Shown here one piece after another: positions 1-4,645 of a DNA stretch of 6,751 nucleotides. Origin of the DNA: Thermoplasmata archaeon. GTDB taxonomy: Archaea > Thermoplasmatota > Thermoplasmata > Thermoplasmatales > Thermoplasmataceae. The notes under the pieces are model-generated. The model did no database searches. It saw only the letters and a list, made by a program, of their open reading frames with translations, and was not told where the DNA came from. The translations under genes were made by a program, and so were the position numbers. The stretch is taken from positions 1-6,751 of the forward strand of contig JAKAUD010000101.1 of the NCBI GenBank assembly GCA_021827885.1, written 5' to 3'. Numbering within the stretch: the first letter of the stretch is position 1; each line of letters opens with the position of its first letter.

Positions 1-268
1 CATGGGTTTTGTCACTTTCCACGTAGATGTAAATCCTCAAGGGCGGAATTATGCCTGCCCTCAGATCATTGTCAAAAACTTCCCTGGCAAGCTTCGGGTT
101 AAAGACTTCCAAGATTTTGTTCCCTTTTATCTCAACTCCAATCTTCTTCAAATTAGCTTGCGCATCTATGATTGAGATGACCTTCAGGCCATTCTCATCC
201 ACAGATCTCTCAAGGTGCTCCACCGTTTCTGCGAAACCGAATTTTGAAACTATTTCTTTCACTTTCAT
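1..268 (-). CDS. DUF302 family protein, 3' end outside window
   Basis: The first 89 codons are visible on the minus strand, starting at ATG 268-266 and leaving the window at position 1. The translation begins MKVKEIVSKFGFAETVEHLE and continues with a region around residues 56-80 reading EVFNPKLAREVFDND, then GIIPPLRIYIYVE. This matches the DUF302 layout: an N-terminal helix with T.e.L, then a strand ending in fgNP..a..l, then lP.ri.vye. There is no signal peptide or membrane segment in the visible part, so it is probably cytoplasmic. The start lies 5 nt after the merA stop codon, and GGAGTG just upstream serves as a Shine-Dalgarno site, so it is the third gene of the mer operon. DUF302 has no settled biochemical function; a role in mercury or thiol handling is inferred only from position. 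The family call is fairly secure. Confidence 0.8.
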   Translation of the reverse strand, partial: MKVKEIVSKFGFAETVEHLERSVDENGLKVISIIDAQANLKKIGVEIKGNKILEVFNPKLAREVFDNDLRAGIIPPLRIYIYVESDKTH

Positions 269-273
269 TTCTA

Positions 274-1698
274 TCACTCCACGCAACACGACATCTTTGT
301 CATATCCCTAGTGAACGACTGTGAAGTCAACTTTATGCCTTCCGCCACAGTGGGAAAAATATGACTGTTATCTATGATATCGTGATATGTATATCCACTT
401 TTGATTGCTATCACACCTTCTATAATAAATTCTGCTGCATAAGGCGCCAGTACATGGACGCCAACGATCTTTCCCGTATTCTCATCAGCTACAATCTTGA
501 ACATCCCTATATCTTCCCTCAATATTCTCGCTTTCGGCACTGTATTAAGAGGAAGCACCCGGCTAACTGCCTTTCCAAAGTTCCTGTTGTACTCATCCTC
601 CGTGTAACCAACGGAAGCAAGTTGCGGCTCGGTAAAAATTGCCCATGGCACTTCTTGAAGATTAACCCCTTTCGATGAATGTTGAAAAATATTCGATGCT
701 ATAATGGCACCTTCTCTTGCAGCAAGGGTCTCCAACCTGTATCTCTGATCCACCACATCTCCGGCTGCGTAAATCGAGGGATTTCCCGTGGAGAAATCGT
801 CATTCACCTTAATGCCGTTATCTGAATATTGAACACTAGCGTTTTCAAGGGAGAGACCTGCTAGGTTTGGTTTCCTGCCCGATGCGATCAAGATCTCATC
901 CACCTCTATTTCTTCTCTTTTTCCCTTATACCTAGTACTGATGATTTTTTTATTTCCTCTCTGGTAAACTTTCTCAATGTCTCGCTCAATTAAAAATGAA
1001 ATTCCATCATTCTCCAGAGCCCTTATAAGTTCACTCCCAACTTCCCTTTCAATTCCTCTGGCTATGGTATCGTGTTTCTTTATTATCCTGACACTTGAAC
1101 CGAGTCTGTGTAAGGACTGACCAATCTCGAGACCAACAAACCCTCCTCCCAGGATACCAATCTCACCTGGAAGGTCATTGAGGGACCATACATTGTCACT
1201 GGTCAAGTAGCCTGTATCTTCAAGCCCTTCAATCTTTGGAATCATGGGACTGGAACCTGTGGCTATGATGAAATTGTATCCTTTTATATCTTCTTCTCCC
1301 AACTTGGATATTACTTTCACAGTGTCTCTAGAAATAAAACTCGCCTTTCCTTCATACATCGTTATGTTGGGGTAAAATTTCAGGACATCCTCATACTTAC
1401 TCTTCCTCTCCTCTTCAACAACTCCCCTGAGAGATTCCATGAGTTTGTCAAAGGCAACGGCAGGATCTGATGGTTTAATTCCAGGATACCTTGGATTCCG
1501 CTGTATGTTGGCAACCTTTGAAGCTTCTATTATATATTTTGAAGGGACGCAACCAACATTAACACACGTTCCTCCGATTGGTCCGAAACCTATCATTGCG
1601 ATGGCTGCTTGGTTAGAAGTAATCTCACTTGCCCTTATTGCGGCAGAGAATGCCGCGGCACCTCTCCCAATGATCACAAGATCATATTCATGTGCCAT
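274..1698 (-). CDS. merA: Mercuric reductase MerA, lacking N-terminal HMA domain
   Basis: This FAD- and NAD(P)H-dependent cytosolic flavoenzyme reduces Hg(II) to volatile Hg(0). In 474 residues it shows the FAD-binding GRGAAA (about 11-16), the redox-active GGTCVNVGCVPSK motif with Cys45 and Cys50, an ATGSSP turn (about 146-151), the NAD(P)H-binding GGGFVGLE (about 184-191), a second FAD motif AAGDVVD, and the dimerisation domain with FTEPQLASVGYTE. The C-terminal SCCVE carries the paired Cys471-Cys472 that receive mercury and separate MerA from lipoamide dehydrogenase. At the end of the dimerisation domain HIFPTVAEG stands where many bacterial MerA have FPYLTMVEG, so the usual Tyr there is missing. 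ATG 1698 is preferred over TTG 1707: it follows the upstream stop by 1 nt and puts the FAD motif at the normal distance. The fused NmerA domain of many MerA proteins is absent; the preceding gene supplies a separate HMA protein. Confidence 0.95.
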   Translation of the reverse strand: MAHEYDLVIIGRGAAAFSAAIRASEITSNQAAIAMIGFGPIGGTCVNVGCVPSKYIIEASKVANIQRNPRYPGIKPSDPAVAFDKLMESLRGVVEEERKSKYEDVLKFYPNITMYEGKASFISRDTVKVISKLGEEDIKGYNFIIATGSSPMIPKIEGLEDTGYLTSDNVWSLNDLPGEIGILGGGFVGLEIGQSLHRLGSSVRIIKKHDTIARGIEREVGSELIRALENDGISFLIERDIEKVYQRGNKKIISTRYKGKREEIEVDEILIASGRKPNLAGLSLENASVQYSDNGIKVNDDFSTGNPSIYAAGDVVDQRYRLETLAAREGAIIASNIFQHSSKGVNLQEVPWAIFTEPQLASVGYTEDEYNRNFGKAVSRVLPLNTVPKARILREDIGMFKIVADENTGKIVGVHVLAPYAAEFIIEGVIAIKSGYTYHDIIDNSHIFPTVAEGIKLTSQSFTRDMTKMSCCVE

Positions 1699-1699
1699 A

Positions 1700-1933
1700 T
1701 TACTCAACTTTTCTCAATTGTGCTTTGTAATGAGATTTTTCTCCAAAGACAGGGGCTTTAACAAGTTTCTCTGCCGAAATTTTAGCATCATCAATCTTTA
1801 CAATTGCCATCCCATCATTTAATGATATGGATAACACCTCTGCACCCTCCTTTTTCAATCCATCACTTACCGTTCTTATGCAGTCATCGCAAGTCATGCC
1901 AAAAACTCTCATTGTTACTTTCTTATCAGTCAT
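1700..1933 (-). CDS. Soluble HMA-domain metallochaperone (MerP/NmerA-like)
   Basis: A 77-residue protein made of a single ferredoxin-like heavy-metal-associated domain. The metal-binding loop GMTCDDC occupies residues 12-18, with Cys15 and Cys18, preceded by the beta strand VTMRVF and followed by the helix CIRTVSDGLKKEG and a strand containing AIVKIDD. Bacterial MerP has a signal peptide; this protein has none, so it should act in the cytoplasm, handing Hg(II) to MerA much as the fused NmerA domain does elsewhere. It is the first gene of the operon, and its TAA is separated from the merA ATG by 1 nt, implying coupled translation. A copper chaperone of the CopZ type looks similar in sequence; the operon position favours mercury. 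The start ATG lies about 20 nt from a TATA-like element, which fits a near-leaderless transcript. Confidence 0.88.
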   Translation of the reverse strand: MTDKKVTMRVFGMTCDDCIRTVSDGLKKEGAEVLSISLNDGMAIVKIDDAKISAEKLVKAPVFGEKSHYKAQLRKVE

Positions 1934-1952
1934 ATCATCTAATCGCAGAAAA

Positions 1953-1960
1953 GTATTAAA
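1953..1960 (-). promoter_or_regulatory. TATA-like box of the mer operon
   Basis: On the minus strand TTTAATAC lies 19 nt before the ATG of the HMA gene. With the usual archaeal TATA-to-start-site distance, transcription would begin at or within a few bases of the ATG, giving a leaderless or nearly leaderless mRNA for the three-gene operon. There is no comparably clear box in front of merA or the DUF302 gene. Confidence 0.5.
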
Positions 1961-1963
1961 GCT

Positions 1964-1979
1964 AAAAAGTAAACTTTTT
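1964..1979. promoter_or_regulatory. Inverted repeat upstream of the mer promoter
   Basis: AAAAAGT (1964-1970) and ACTTTTT (1973-1979) form a perfect 7-bp inverted repeat with a 2-nt spacer, beginning 4 nt upstream of the TATA-like box and so covering the position of a BRE element. A regulator bound here could block or recruit TFB/TBP. The arms are AT-rich, so chance occurrence is not excluded. Confidence 0.35.
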
Positions 1980-2071
1980 TTTACCTGATTGCATGAAGTT
2001 CCTTGGTTATATTGGCTTCAGCAAGAAACAATGACCTGAGTGGACTTGAAAATAAAAGCAAGGCCTGCTAG

Positions 2072-2140
2072 ATTGAAGGCCGTGATTTTACCGTTTGTAT
2101 TGATTCTCCTCCTCTTAACCTGATTGGAAAGAAATACACA
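2072..2140 (+). other. Homologous 5' extension of the HxlR gene with no standard start
   Basis: These 23 in-frame codons directly precede ATG 2141 and encode the part of an HxlR protein that holds the conserved cysteine and first helix (VCIDSPPLNLIGKKYT). The upstream TAG at 2069-2071 and the lack of ATG, GTG or TTG leave its translation unexplained. Upstream of the TAG the same frame stays open back to about 2003, where TTG codons occur at 2003 and 2012. Confidence 0.5.
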
Positions 2141-2386
2141 ATGATCGTGCTGGGCGTTATAGGGAACAGAGGTAACGGGAAGAATTTTAATGAGATACTC
2201 AAAGATATTCATTATTCAAGTTCAAGGATAATCTCCAAGAGGCTGAAGGAGCCTCAGAATTTCCAGTTGATCCAGAGGCATAAAGGAGCAGAAGGTGTTA
2301 CTTACACACTCTCCGGATTTGGCCATAATGTCAGAGAGAGTTTGTTGCCATTGCTGCATATGGTAGAAAAAACCTCAACGGATTGA
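2141..2386 (+). CDS. HxlR-type winged-helix regulator, possibly 5'-truncated
   Basis: The 81 residues from ATG 2141 match the HxlR (DUF2087-like MarR-fold) DNA-binding domain: helix containing KNFNEILKDI, recognition helix SSSRIISKRLKE, and the wing with GAEGVTYTLSGFGHNVRESLLPLL. The homology clearly starts before this ATG. The in-frame codons from 2072 read IEGRDFTVCIDSPPLNLIGK then KYT, and C-x5-LNLIGKKYT matches the family's N-terminal Cys-to-LxxIGxKWT spacing. That stretch has no ATG, GTG or TTG, and is closed by an in-frame TAG at 2069-2071. Either translation starts at an unusual codon, or the gene was disabled by a nonsense change. The recognition segment also reads KEPQNFQLI where KELE.fGLI is usual, consistent with divergence. 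The gene is divergent from the mer operon and could have been its regulator; that link is inferred from position only. Confidence 0.7.
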   Translation: MIVLGVIGNRGNGKNFNEILKDIHYSSSRIISKRLKEPQNFQLIQRHKGAEGVTYTLSGFGHNVRESLLPLLHMVEKTSTD

Positions 2387-2405
2387 GTTCTGAACATGAT
2401 TGGGT

Positions 2406-2443
2406 ATGGAACTGTCGGGACTTGATTAAAATTTTAAACGAAT
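2406..2443 (+). repeat. Dispersed direct repeat, copy A (diverged)
   Basis: This copy reads ATGGAACTGTCGGGACTTGA then TTAAAATTTTAAACGAAT. It matches copies B-D in the core but carries changes in the left part (AACTGTC against ACCGGTC). It shares the tail AACGAAT with copy C. It begins 19 nt after the HxlR stop codon and lies upstream of vapBC-1. Confidence 0.7.
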
Positions 2444-2501
2444 ACCCTGAAATATGATTTTCAGACGAACAATATAGTGCATTTGTGAAGTGGATTGTTT
2501 G

Positions 2502-2520
2502 AACTGTAGTCATGACAGTT
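2502..2520. promoter_or_regulatory. Inverted repeat upstream of vapBC-1 promoter
   Basis: AACTGT (2502-2507) and ACAGTT (2515-2520) are perfect 6-bp arms around the 7-nt spacer AGTCATG. The element ends 12 nt before the TATA box of vapBC-1. VapBC complexes bind inverted repeats at their own promoters, so this is an operator candidate, though it is farther from the start codon than usual. Confidence 0.35.
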
Positions 2521-2532
2521 TACCGTTAAATG

Positions 2533-2540
2533 TTTATATG
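2533..2540 (+). promoter_or_regulatory. TATA box of vapBC-1
   Basis: TTTATATG is centred about 22 nt before the ATG at 2559, the spacing expected for a leaderless archaeal transcript. It supports 2559 as the start rather than the in-frame ATG at 2490, which lies upstream of the promoter. Confidence 0.55.
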
Positions 2541-2558
2541 GTATTTGCATTAACATTC

Positions 2559-2795
2559 ATGGTCAAAACCACTATCAACCTGGACGAAGAAATCTACGCT
2601 GAAATCGTCAAAGAATCCATAGAAAAGTATGGTAGCACAAAGAATATGTCGAAGATCATTAACCAACGCCTCAGGAACAGGATAAACTCTACAGGGAAAC
2701 GCAGAGGGCGAATAACCTTCAAGGCAAAAAAGAATCTTTCATCAATGGATGCCGACAATGAGATAAGGGCGGGATGGGAGGAGAGCAGCAAATGA
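2559..2795 (+). CDS. VapB-type antitoxin (ribbon-helix-helix), pair 1
   Basis: A 78-residue protein starting MVKTTINLDEEIYAEIVKES. The N-terminal strand KTTINLD followed by two helices, the second being KNMSKIINQRLRNRI, is the ribbon-helix-helix DNA-binding fold; dimers would bind the operon's own promoter. The basic, then acidic, C-terminal tail (residues about 45-78) is the likely toxin-neutralising part. An in-frame ATG at 2490 would add 23 residues, but these precede the TATA box and do not resemble a VapB, so 2559 was chosen. The stop TGA overlaps the toxin ATG as ATGA. The RHH call is good; the exact VapB subfamily is not recognised. Confidence 0.8.
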   Translation: MVKTTINLDEEIYAEIVKESIEKYGSTKNMSKIINQRLRNRINSTGKRRGRITFKAKKNLSSMDADNEIRAGWEESSK

Positions 2796-3199
2796 CAGTG
2801 CTTGTCGACACCAATGTTCTGGTATATGATGCTATAGAGAATTCTCCACGCCATGACAGGGCAAGTGAATTTATCGATAAGTCGGAAGACCCCATAGTGA
2901 ACTCATTGTCAATTGTCGAGCTTGGTTTTGTACTTCCCAGGTATGGAATAGATAATGAAAGTGTTCGAATTAAGATTGAGGAATTATTGCATAGTGAATA
3001 TTTCACAGTTTCATGGCTTTCTGGAAAAATGATGGAGGAGGTATCCACCTTCATGGTTGAAAACAAGCTAAGTTTTAGAGATTTCAATGACTGGATAATA
3101 GCATATGATGCATATTCGAGAAAAGTACCTTTAGTCACCTTTGACAAAATACTATATAATAAATGCAAAAAACTTGGCATTCAGGTTATTGAGATATAG
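2792..3199 (+). CDS. VapC-type PIN-domain ribonuclease toxin, pair 1
   Basis: A 135-residue PIN-domain protein, the normal VapC size. The four acidic residues that hold Mg2+ or Mn2+ are present: Asp6 in VLVDTNVLVYD, Glu43 in SIVELGF, Asp100 in FNDWIIAYDA, and Asp118 in VTFDK. VapC toxins cleave tRNA or rRNA when released from antitoxin. The start ATG 2792 overlaps the antitoxin stop (ATGA) and has a strong GGAGG site at 2777-2781, 10 nt upstream. An in-frame ATG at 2774 would place the first Asp unusually far in and lacks a ribosome site. The gene appears intact. Eight nucleotides after its stop a copy of the dispersed repeat begins. The cellular target cannot be read from the sequence. Confidence 0.9.
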   Translation: MTVLVDTNVLVYDAIENSPRHDRASEFIDKSEDPIVNSLSIVELGFVLPRYGIDNESVRIKIEELLHSEYFTVSWLSGKMMEEVSTFMVENKLSFRDFNDWIIAYDAYSRKVPLVTFDKILYNKCKKLGIQVIEI

Positions 3200-3207
3200 T
3201 TTGATTA

Positions 3208-3236
3208 ATGGTCCGGTCGGGATTTGATTAAAGTTT
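3208..3236 (+). repeat. Dispersed direct repeat, copy B
   Basis: The copy is ATGGTCCGGTCGGGATTTGA followed by TTAAAGTTT. It differs from copy C by one base over this span (T for A at 3212). It starts 8 nt after the vapC-1 stop codon, so together with copy A it brackets vapBC-1. The heptamer TTGATTA occurs at 3201-3207 and again inside the repeat at 3224-3230. Confidence 0.85.
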
Positions 3237-3247
3237 TGGTTCATCAC

Positions 3248-3287
3248 ACTTTTGTATGGGTCATCTCTAAGGAAACTACACAAAAGT
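3248..3287. repeat. 8-bp inverted repeat with 24-nt spacer
   Basis: ACTTTTGT (3248-3255) and ACAAAAGT (3280-3287) are exact reverse complements. The element lies downstream of copy B, past the vapC-1 stop. It could be the stem of an RNA hairpin or a remnant of an element end; nothing else defines a role. Confidence 0.35.
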
Positions 3288-3430
3288 TATGGAAATAGCC
3301 GATTTTCCAATACATTAACGACTTCACTGATAAAAATATATTCTGGAAGACACACATAGCTCGCTCAAAAATAGAATTGGATATTGTTACCCACATGAAA
3401 GTCCAAAGAGCCAATGTTTTAAATAGGAAG

Positions 3431-3460
3431 CTCCCTGCGTCAGCTGGGGGAGGATGTCAC
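3431..3460 (+). mobile_element. IS200/IS605-type right-end (omega-RNA 3' end) remnant
   Basis: CTCCC (3431-3435) pairs with GGGAG (3448-3452), extended by GC/GC around a GTCA loop, and is followed by GATGTCAC. The pattern GGAAGCTCCC, hairpin, GGGGGAGGATGTCAC is familiar as the 3' end of tnpB-only (IS1341-like) IS605 elements in archaea, where it forms the 3' part of the omega RNA that guides TnpB. No intact tnpB lies upstream, so this appears to be an orphan end. The element boundary would be near 3460. Recognition is from memory of the motif and not from an alignment. Confidence 0.55.
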
Positions 3461-3519
3461 GCGAGTACTGTTAAATACCCTCGAATTAATCTACAGCTTT
3501 TCATTTGAGGCATTACTGA

Positions 3520-3975
3520 TCATCCCAAATAAATAGAATTTAAGCCGGACGAGAGTGCTAAATTATGAAGCTTTTCATCTCCAGTGTAAAACTCTTTACA
3601 TCCAACTTCAACAGCACTTGTAATTTGTAGGGCATCAGCAACATAGATATGATTCCTTATCACAACATCCCAGCTTGCTTCCATTATCCTCTCTGATAGG
3701 GTGATTATCCTTATTCTGCTTATCTTCTTAAGCCCTGCAGTCTCATTTGAGAATCTAGTCATAACTTCATCCAACTGTTCCTTCTCAATTCTTTTTTGCC
3801 TATATGCTCTATCAAACACTCCGATGACCTCTCCAATATTCCAAACGCTGAATGAAAGAAGTACGTTTCCAAGATAGGCTTCGTGGTATTCTGCACGAAT
3901 AGATTCTGAGCCGATTTCATAAACATACTTTTTTACTATTGCACTACTGTCAAGATATACGACTTTCTCGATCAT
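3520..3975 (-). CDS. VapC-type PIN-domain ribonuclease toxin, pair 2
   Basis: A 151-residue PIN-domain protein with all four expected acidic positions: Asp9 in VVYLDSSAIVKKY, Glu49 in WNIGEVIGV, Asp114 in YVADALQITSA, and Asp133 in FYTGDEKLHNLA. The motif YLDSSAIVKKYV and the TxDxxLxxxA ending are typical of the larger VapC proteins of archaea. The start ATG overlaps the end of the antitoxin gene by 26 nt, and AAGGAG lies 8 nt upstream of it, within the antitoxin coding region. The gene is convergent with vapC-1. It appears intact. Its RNA substrate is not predictable from this sequence. Confidence 0.9.
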   Translation of the reverse strand: MIEKVVYLDSSAIVKKYVYEIGSESIRAEYHEAYLGNVLLSFSVWNIGEVIGVFDRAYRQKRIEKEQLDEVMTRFSNETAGLKKISRIRIITLSERIMEASWDVVIRNHIYVADALQITSAVEVGCKEFYTGDEKLHNLALSSGLNSIYLG

Positions 3976-4210
3976 CCCTCATGCTCCTTATCAAATCGGT
4001 TACTTTGCCACTTGGTTTAATCGGCTCAAAATCTAGAGAAGATTTGCCAGATTTGGAATATTTCATTAAGTATTTGTCTAAATTTAAACACAACTCATTT
4101 TCGATCGCATCTTTGAGGATAGAACTTATGTCCTCATCTCTTTGTAACGCGAGATTCTTGAGTTCCATCCAGATCTGTTTATCAATGGATATACTCGTTT
4201 TCACTTTCAT
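3950..4210 (-). CDS. VapB-type antitoxin (ribbon-helix-helix), pair 2
   Basis: An 86-residue protein beginning MKVKTSISIDKQIWMELKNL. The strand VKTSISID and the two following helices, with ALQRDEDISSILKDAIENEL, fit a ribbon-helix-helix DNA-binding domain. The tail from about residue 45, containing SSLDFEPIKPSGKVTDLIRS, would wrap the toxin. It is unrelated by eye to the antitoxins of pairs 1 and 3 beyond the fold. The reading frame overlaps vapC-2 by 26 nt, giving translational coupling. The start is set by a TATA box 22-30 nt upstream. The pairing with the PIN gene makes the antitoxin role likely. Confidence 0.82.
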   Translation of the reverse strand: MKVKTSISIDKQIWMELKNLALQRDEDISSILKDAIENELCLNLDKYLMKYSKSGKSSLDFEPIKPSGKVTDLIRSMRDDRESRIS

Positions 4211-4220
4211 ATAAATTTAA

Positions 4221-4250
4221 ATGGTATACCGGTATATATTTATTTACCAT
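4221..4250 (-). promoter_or_regulatory. vapBC-2 promoter with palindromic operator candidate
   Basis: On the minus strand a TATATA element (about 4233-4238) sits 22 nt before the ATG at 4210. Overlapping it and extending towards the gene is the perfect 12-bp palindrome TATACCGGTATA (4225-4236), within which GGTATACC (4223-4230) is also palindromic. Outer arms ATGGTA (4221-4226) and TACCAT (4245-4250) are complementary. Binding of the VapBC complex here would cover the TATA box and start site, a typical autoregulatory layout. Confidence 0.5.
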
Positions 4251-4290
4251 CACAGGTACCCCCTACCCTTATATTATAATGGTTTCCTAT

Positions 4291-4305
4291 TGTGTTTTTA
4301 ACACA
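4291..4305 (+). mobile_element. Hairpin at presumed left end of the IS605 relic
   Basis: TGTGTT (4291-4296) and AACACA (4300-4305) form a 6-bp stem with a TTT loop, about 80 nt before the orfB start. IS200/IS605 elements carry subterminal hairpins recognised by TnpA, so this may mark the left end. A palindrome GAGAATTCTC (4313-4322) and a second stem CTTTCA/TGAAAG (4323-4328 and 4341-4346) follow. The boundary is not defined. Confidence 0.35.
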
Positions 4306-4360
4306 TAGAAGCGAGAATTCTCCTTTCACAAGATAGGGGATGAAAGCGAAGTGCTTTGGT

Positions 4361-4368
4361 ATATAAAA
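4361..4368 (+). promoter_or_regulatory. TATA box in front of the orfB relic
   Basis: ATATAAAA lies about 18-25 nt before the ATG at 4386 and looks intact, although the gene it would serve is broken. Confidence 0.4.
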
Positions 4369-4385
4369 GCAATTACTTACACAGC

Positions 4386-4574
4386 ATGTTCAAGGCCTAC
4401 AAATTCAGAATCTATCCCAATGAAGATCGGAAGGTGCTCATTGAAAAACACATAGGCTCATGCAGATTTGTATGGAATCATTTTCTTGATATGTGTAATT
4501 AAAGATATGCAGAAAAAGGCGAAACAATGAGCTAGCATTTATTCCATGAAAGGTTTGCCCGAATATTTTTCTAA
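4386..4574 (+). pseudogene. Degraded IS605 OrfB/TnpB, N-terminal fragment
   Basis: From ATG 4386 the frame encodes MFKAYKFRIYPNEDRKVLIE, then KHIGSCRFVWNHFLDMCN. This is the highly characteristic N-terminus of IS605-family OrfB/TnpB (KAYKFRIYPN, then CRFVWNHFL). TAA follows at 4500-4502. The same frame continues as RYAEKGETMS to TAG at 4533-4535 and then to TAA at 4572-4574. A different frame from 4546 reads MKGLPEYFSKPKIRIQK, which may be a further fragment after a deletion. TnpB is normally about 370-430 residues with a RuvC nuclease domain and zinc ribbon; none of that remains before the SRPBCC gene promoter near 4608. The gene is dead. No TnpA partner is present. Confidence 0.8.
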
Positions 4575-4607
4575 GCCAAAAATCAGAATTCAGAAAGTAA
4601 GCGCACT

Positions 4608-4618
4608 TATTATATACG
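4608..4618 (+). promoter_or_regulatory. Promoter of the SRPBCC-MarR operon
   Basis: TTATTATATAC (4607-4617 region) is centred about 32 nt before ATG 4646, predicting a leader of only a few bases. Downstream, TATCA (4623-4627) and TGATA (4639-4643) form a weak inverted repeat over the expected start site, where the MarR product of the operon might bind. Confidence 0.45.
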
Positions 4619-4645
4619 CACATATCATGTCTTCATAGTGATAAG

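Larger units (their letters stand above)
3200..3519. other. Gene-free interval between convergent vapC-1 and vapC-2
   Basis: This interval separates two convergent toxin genes. It holds repeat copy B (3208-3236), an 8-bp inverted repeat (3248-3287) and the IS605-type right-end hairpin (3431-3460). No convincing coding frame is seen. The frame running into the hairpin encodes VQRANVLNR just before it, faintly like the NAAxNIL end of TnpB, but this is too weak to call a gene. Confidence 0.5.

Noticed and set aside
51..678. Plus-strand open frames at 51-311 and 361-678
   Set aside because: They lie antisense to the DUF302 and merA genes, which have clear family matches, and their translations resemble no protein family.
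1439..1822. Plus-strand open frame across the merA 5' end and HMA gene
   Set aside because: It is the complement of well-supported coding sequence, with no ribosome site or recognisable domain.
2069..2071. TAG read through as pyrrolysine in the HxlR gene
   Set aside because: No pylT or pylS is seen and the likely host group is not known to use pyrrolysine; a nonsense mutation or rare start is simpler.
2490..2558. In-frame upstream ATG extending vapB-1 by 23 residues
   Set aside because: The extension lies upstream of the TATA box and does not resemble the start of a ribbon-helix-helix protein.
2719..3180. Minus-strand open frame of 153 codons
   Set aside because: It is antisense to vapC-1, whose PIN residues and ribosome site are convincing; the translation is serine/leucine-rich antisense-type sequence.
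3208..3236. A tRNA gene at the repeat copies
   Set aside because: Only the 3' T-loop and acceptor part is matched; there is no D-arm, anticodon arm or 5' acceptor strand beside any copy.
3939..4214. Plus-strand open frame opposite vapB-2
   Set aside because: It overlaps the antitoxin gene on the other strand and has no family features.
3431..4574. A single IS605 element joining the right-end hairpin and the orfB relic
   Set aside because: Both are on the plus strand but the right end lies before the orfB start, the reverse of the order in an element, so two separate relics are more likely.
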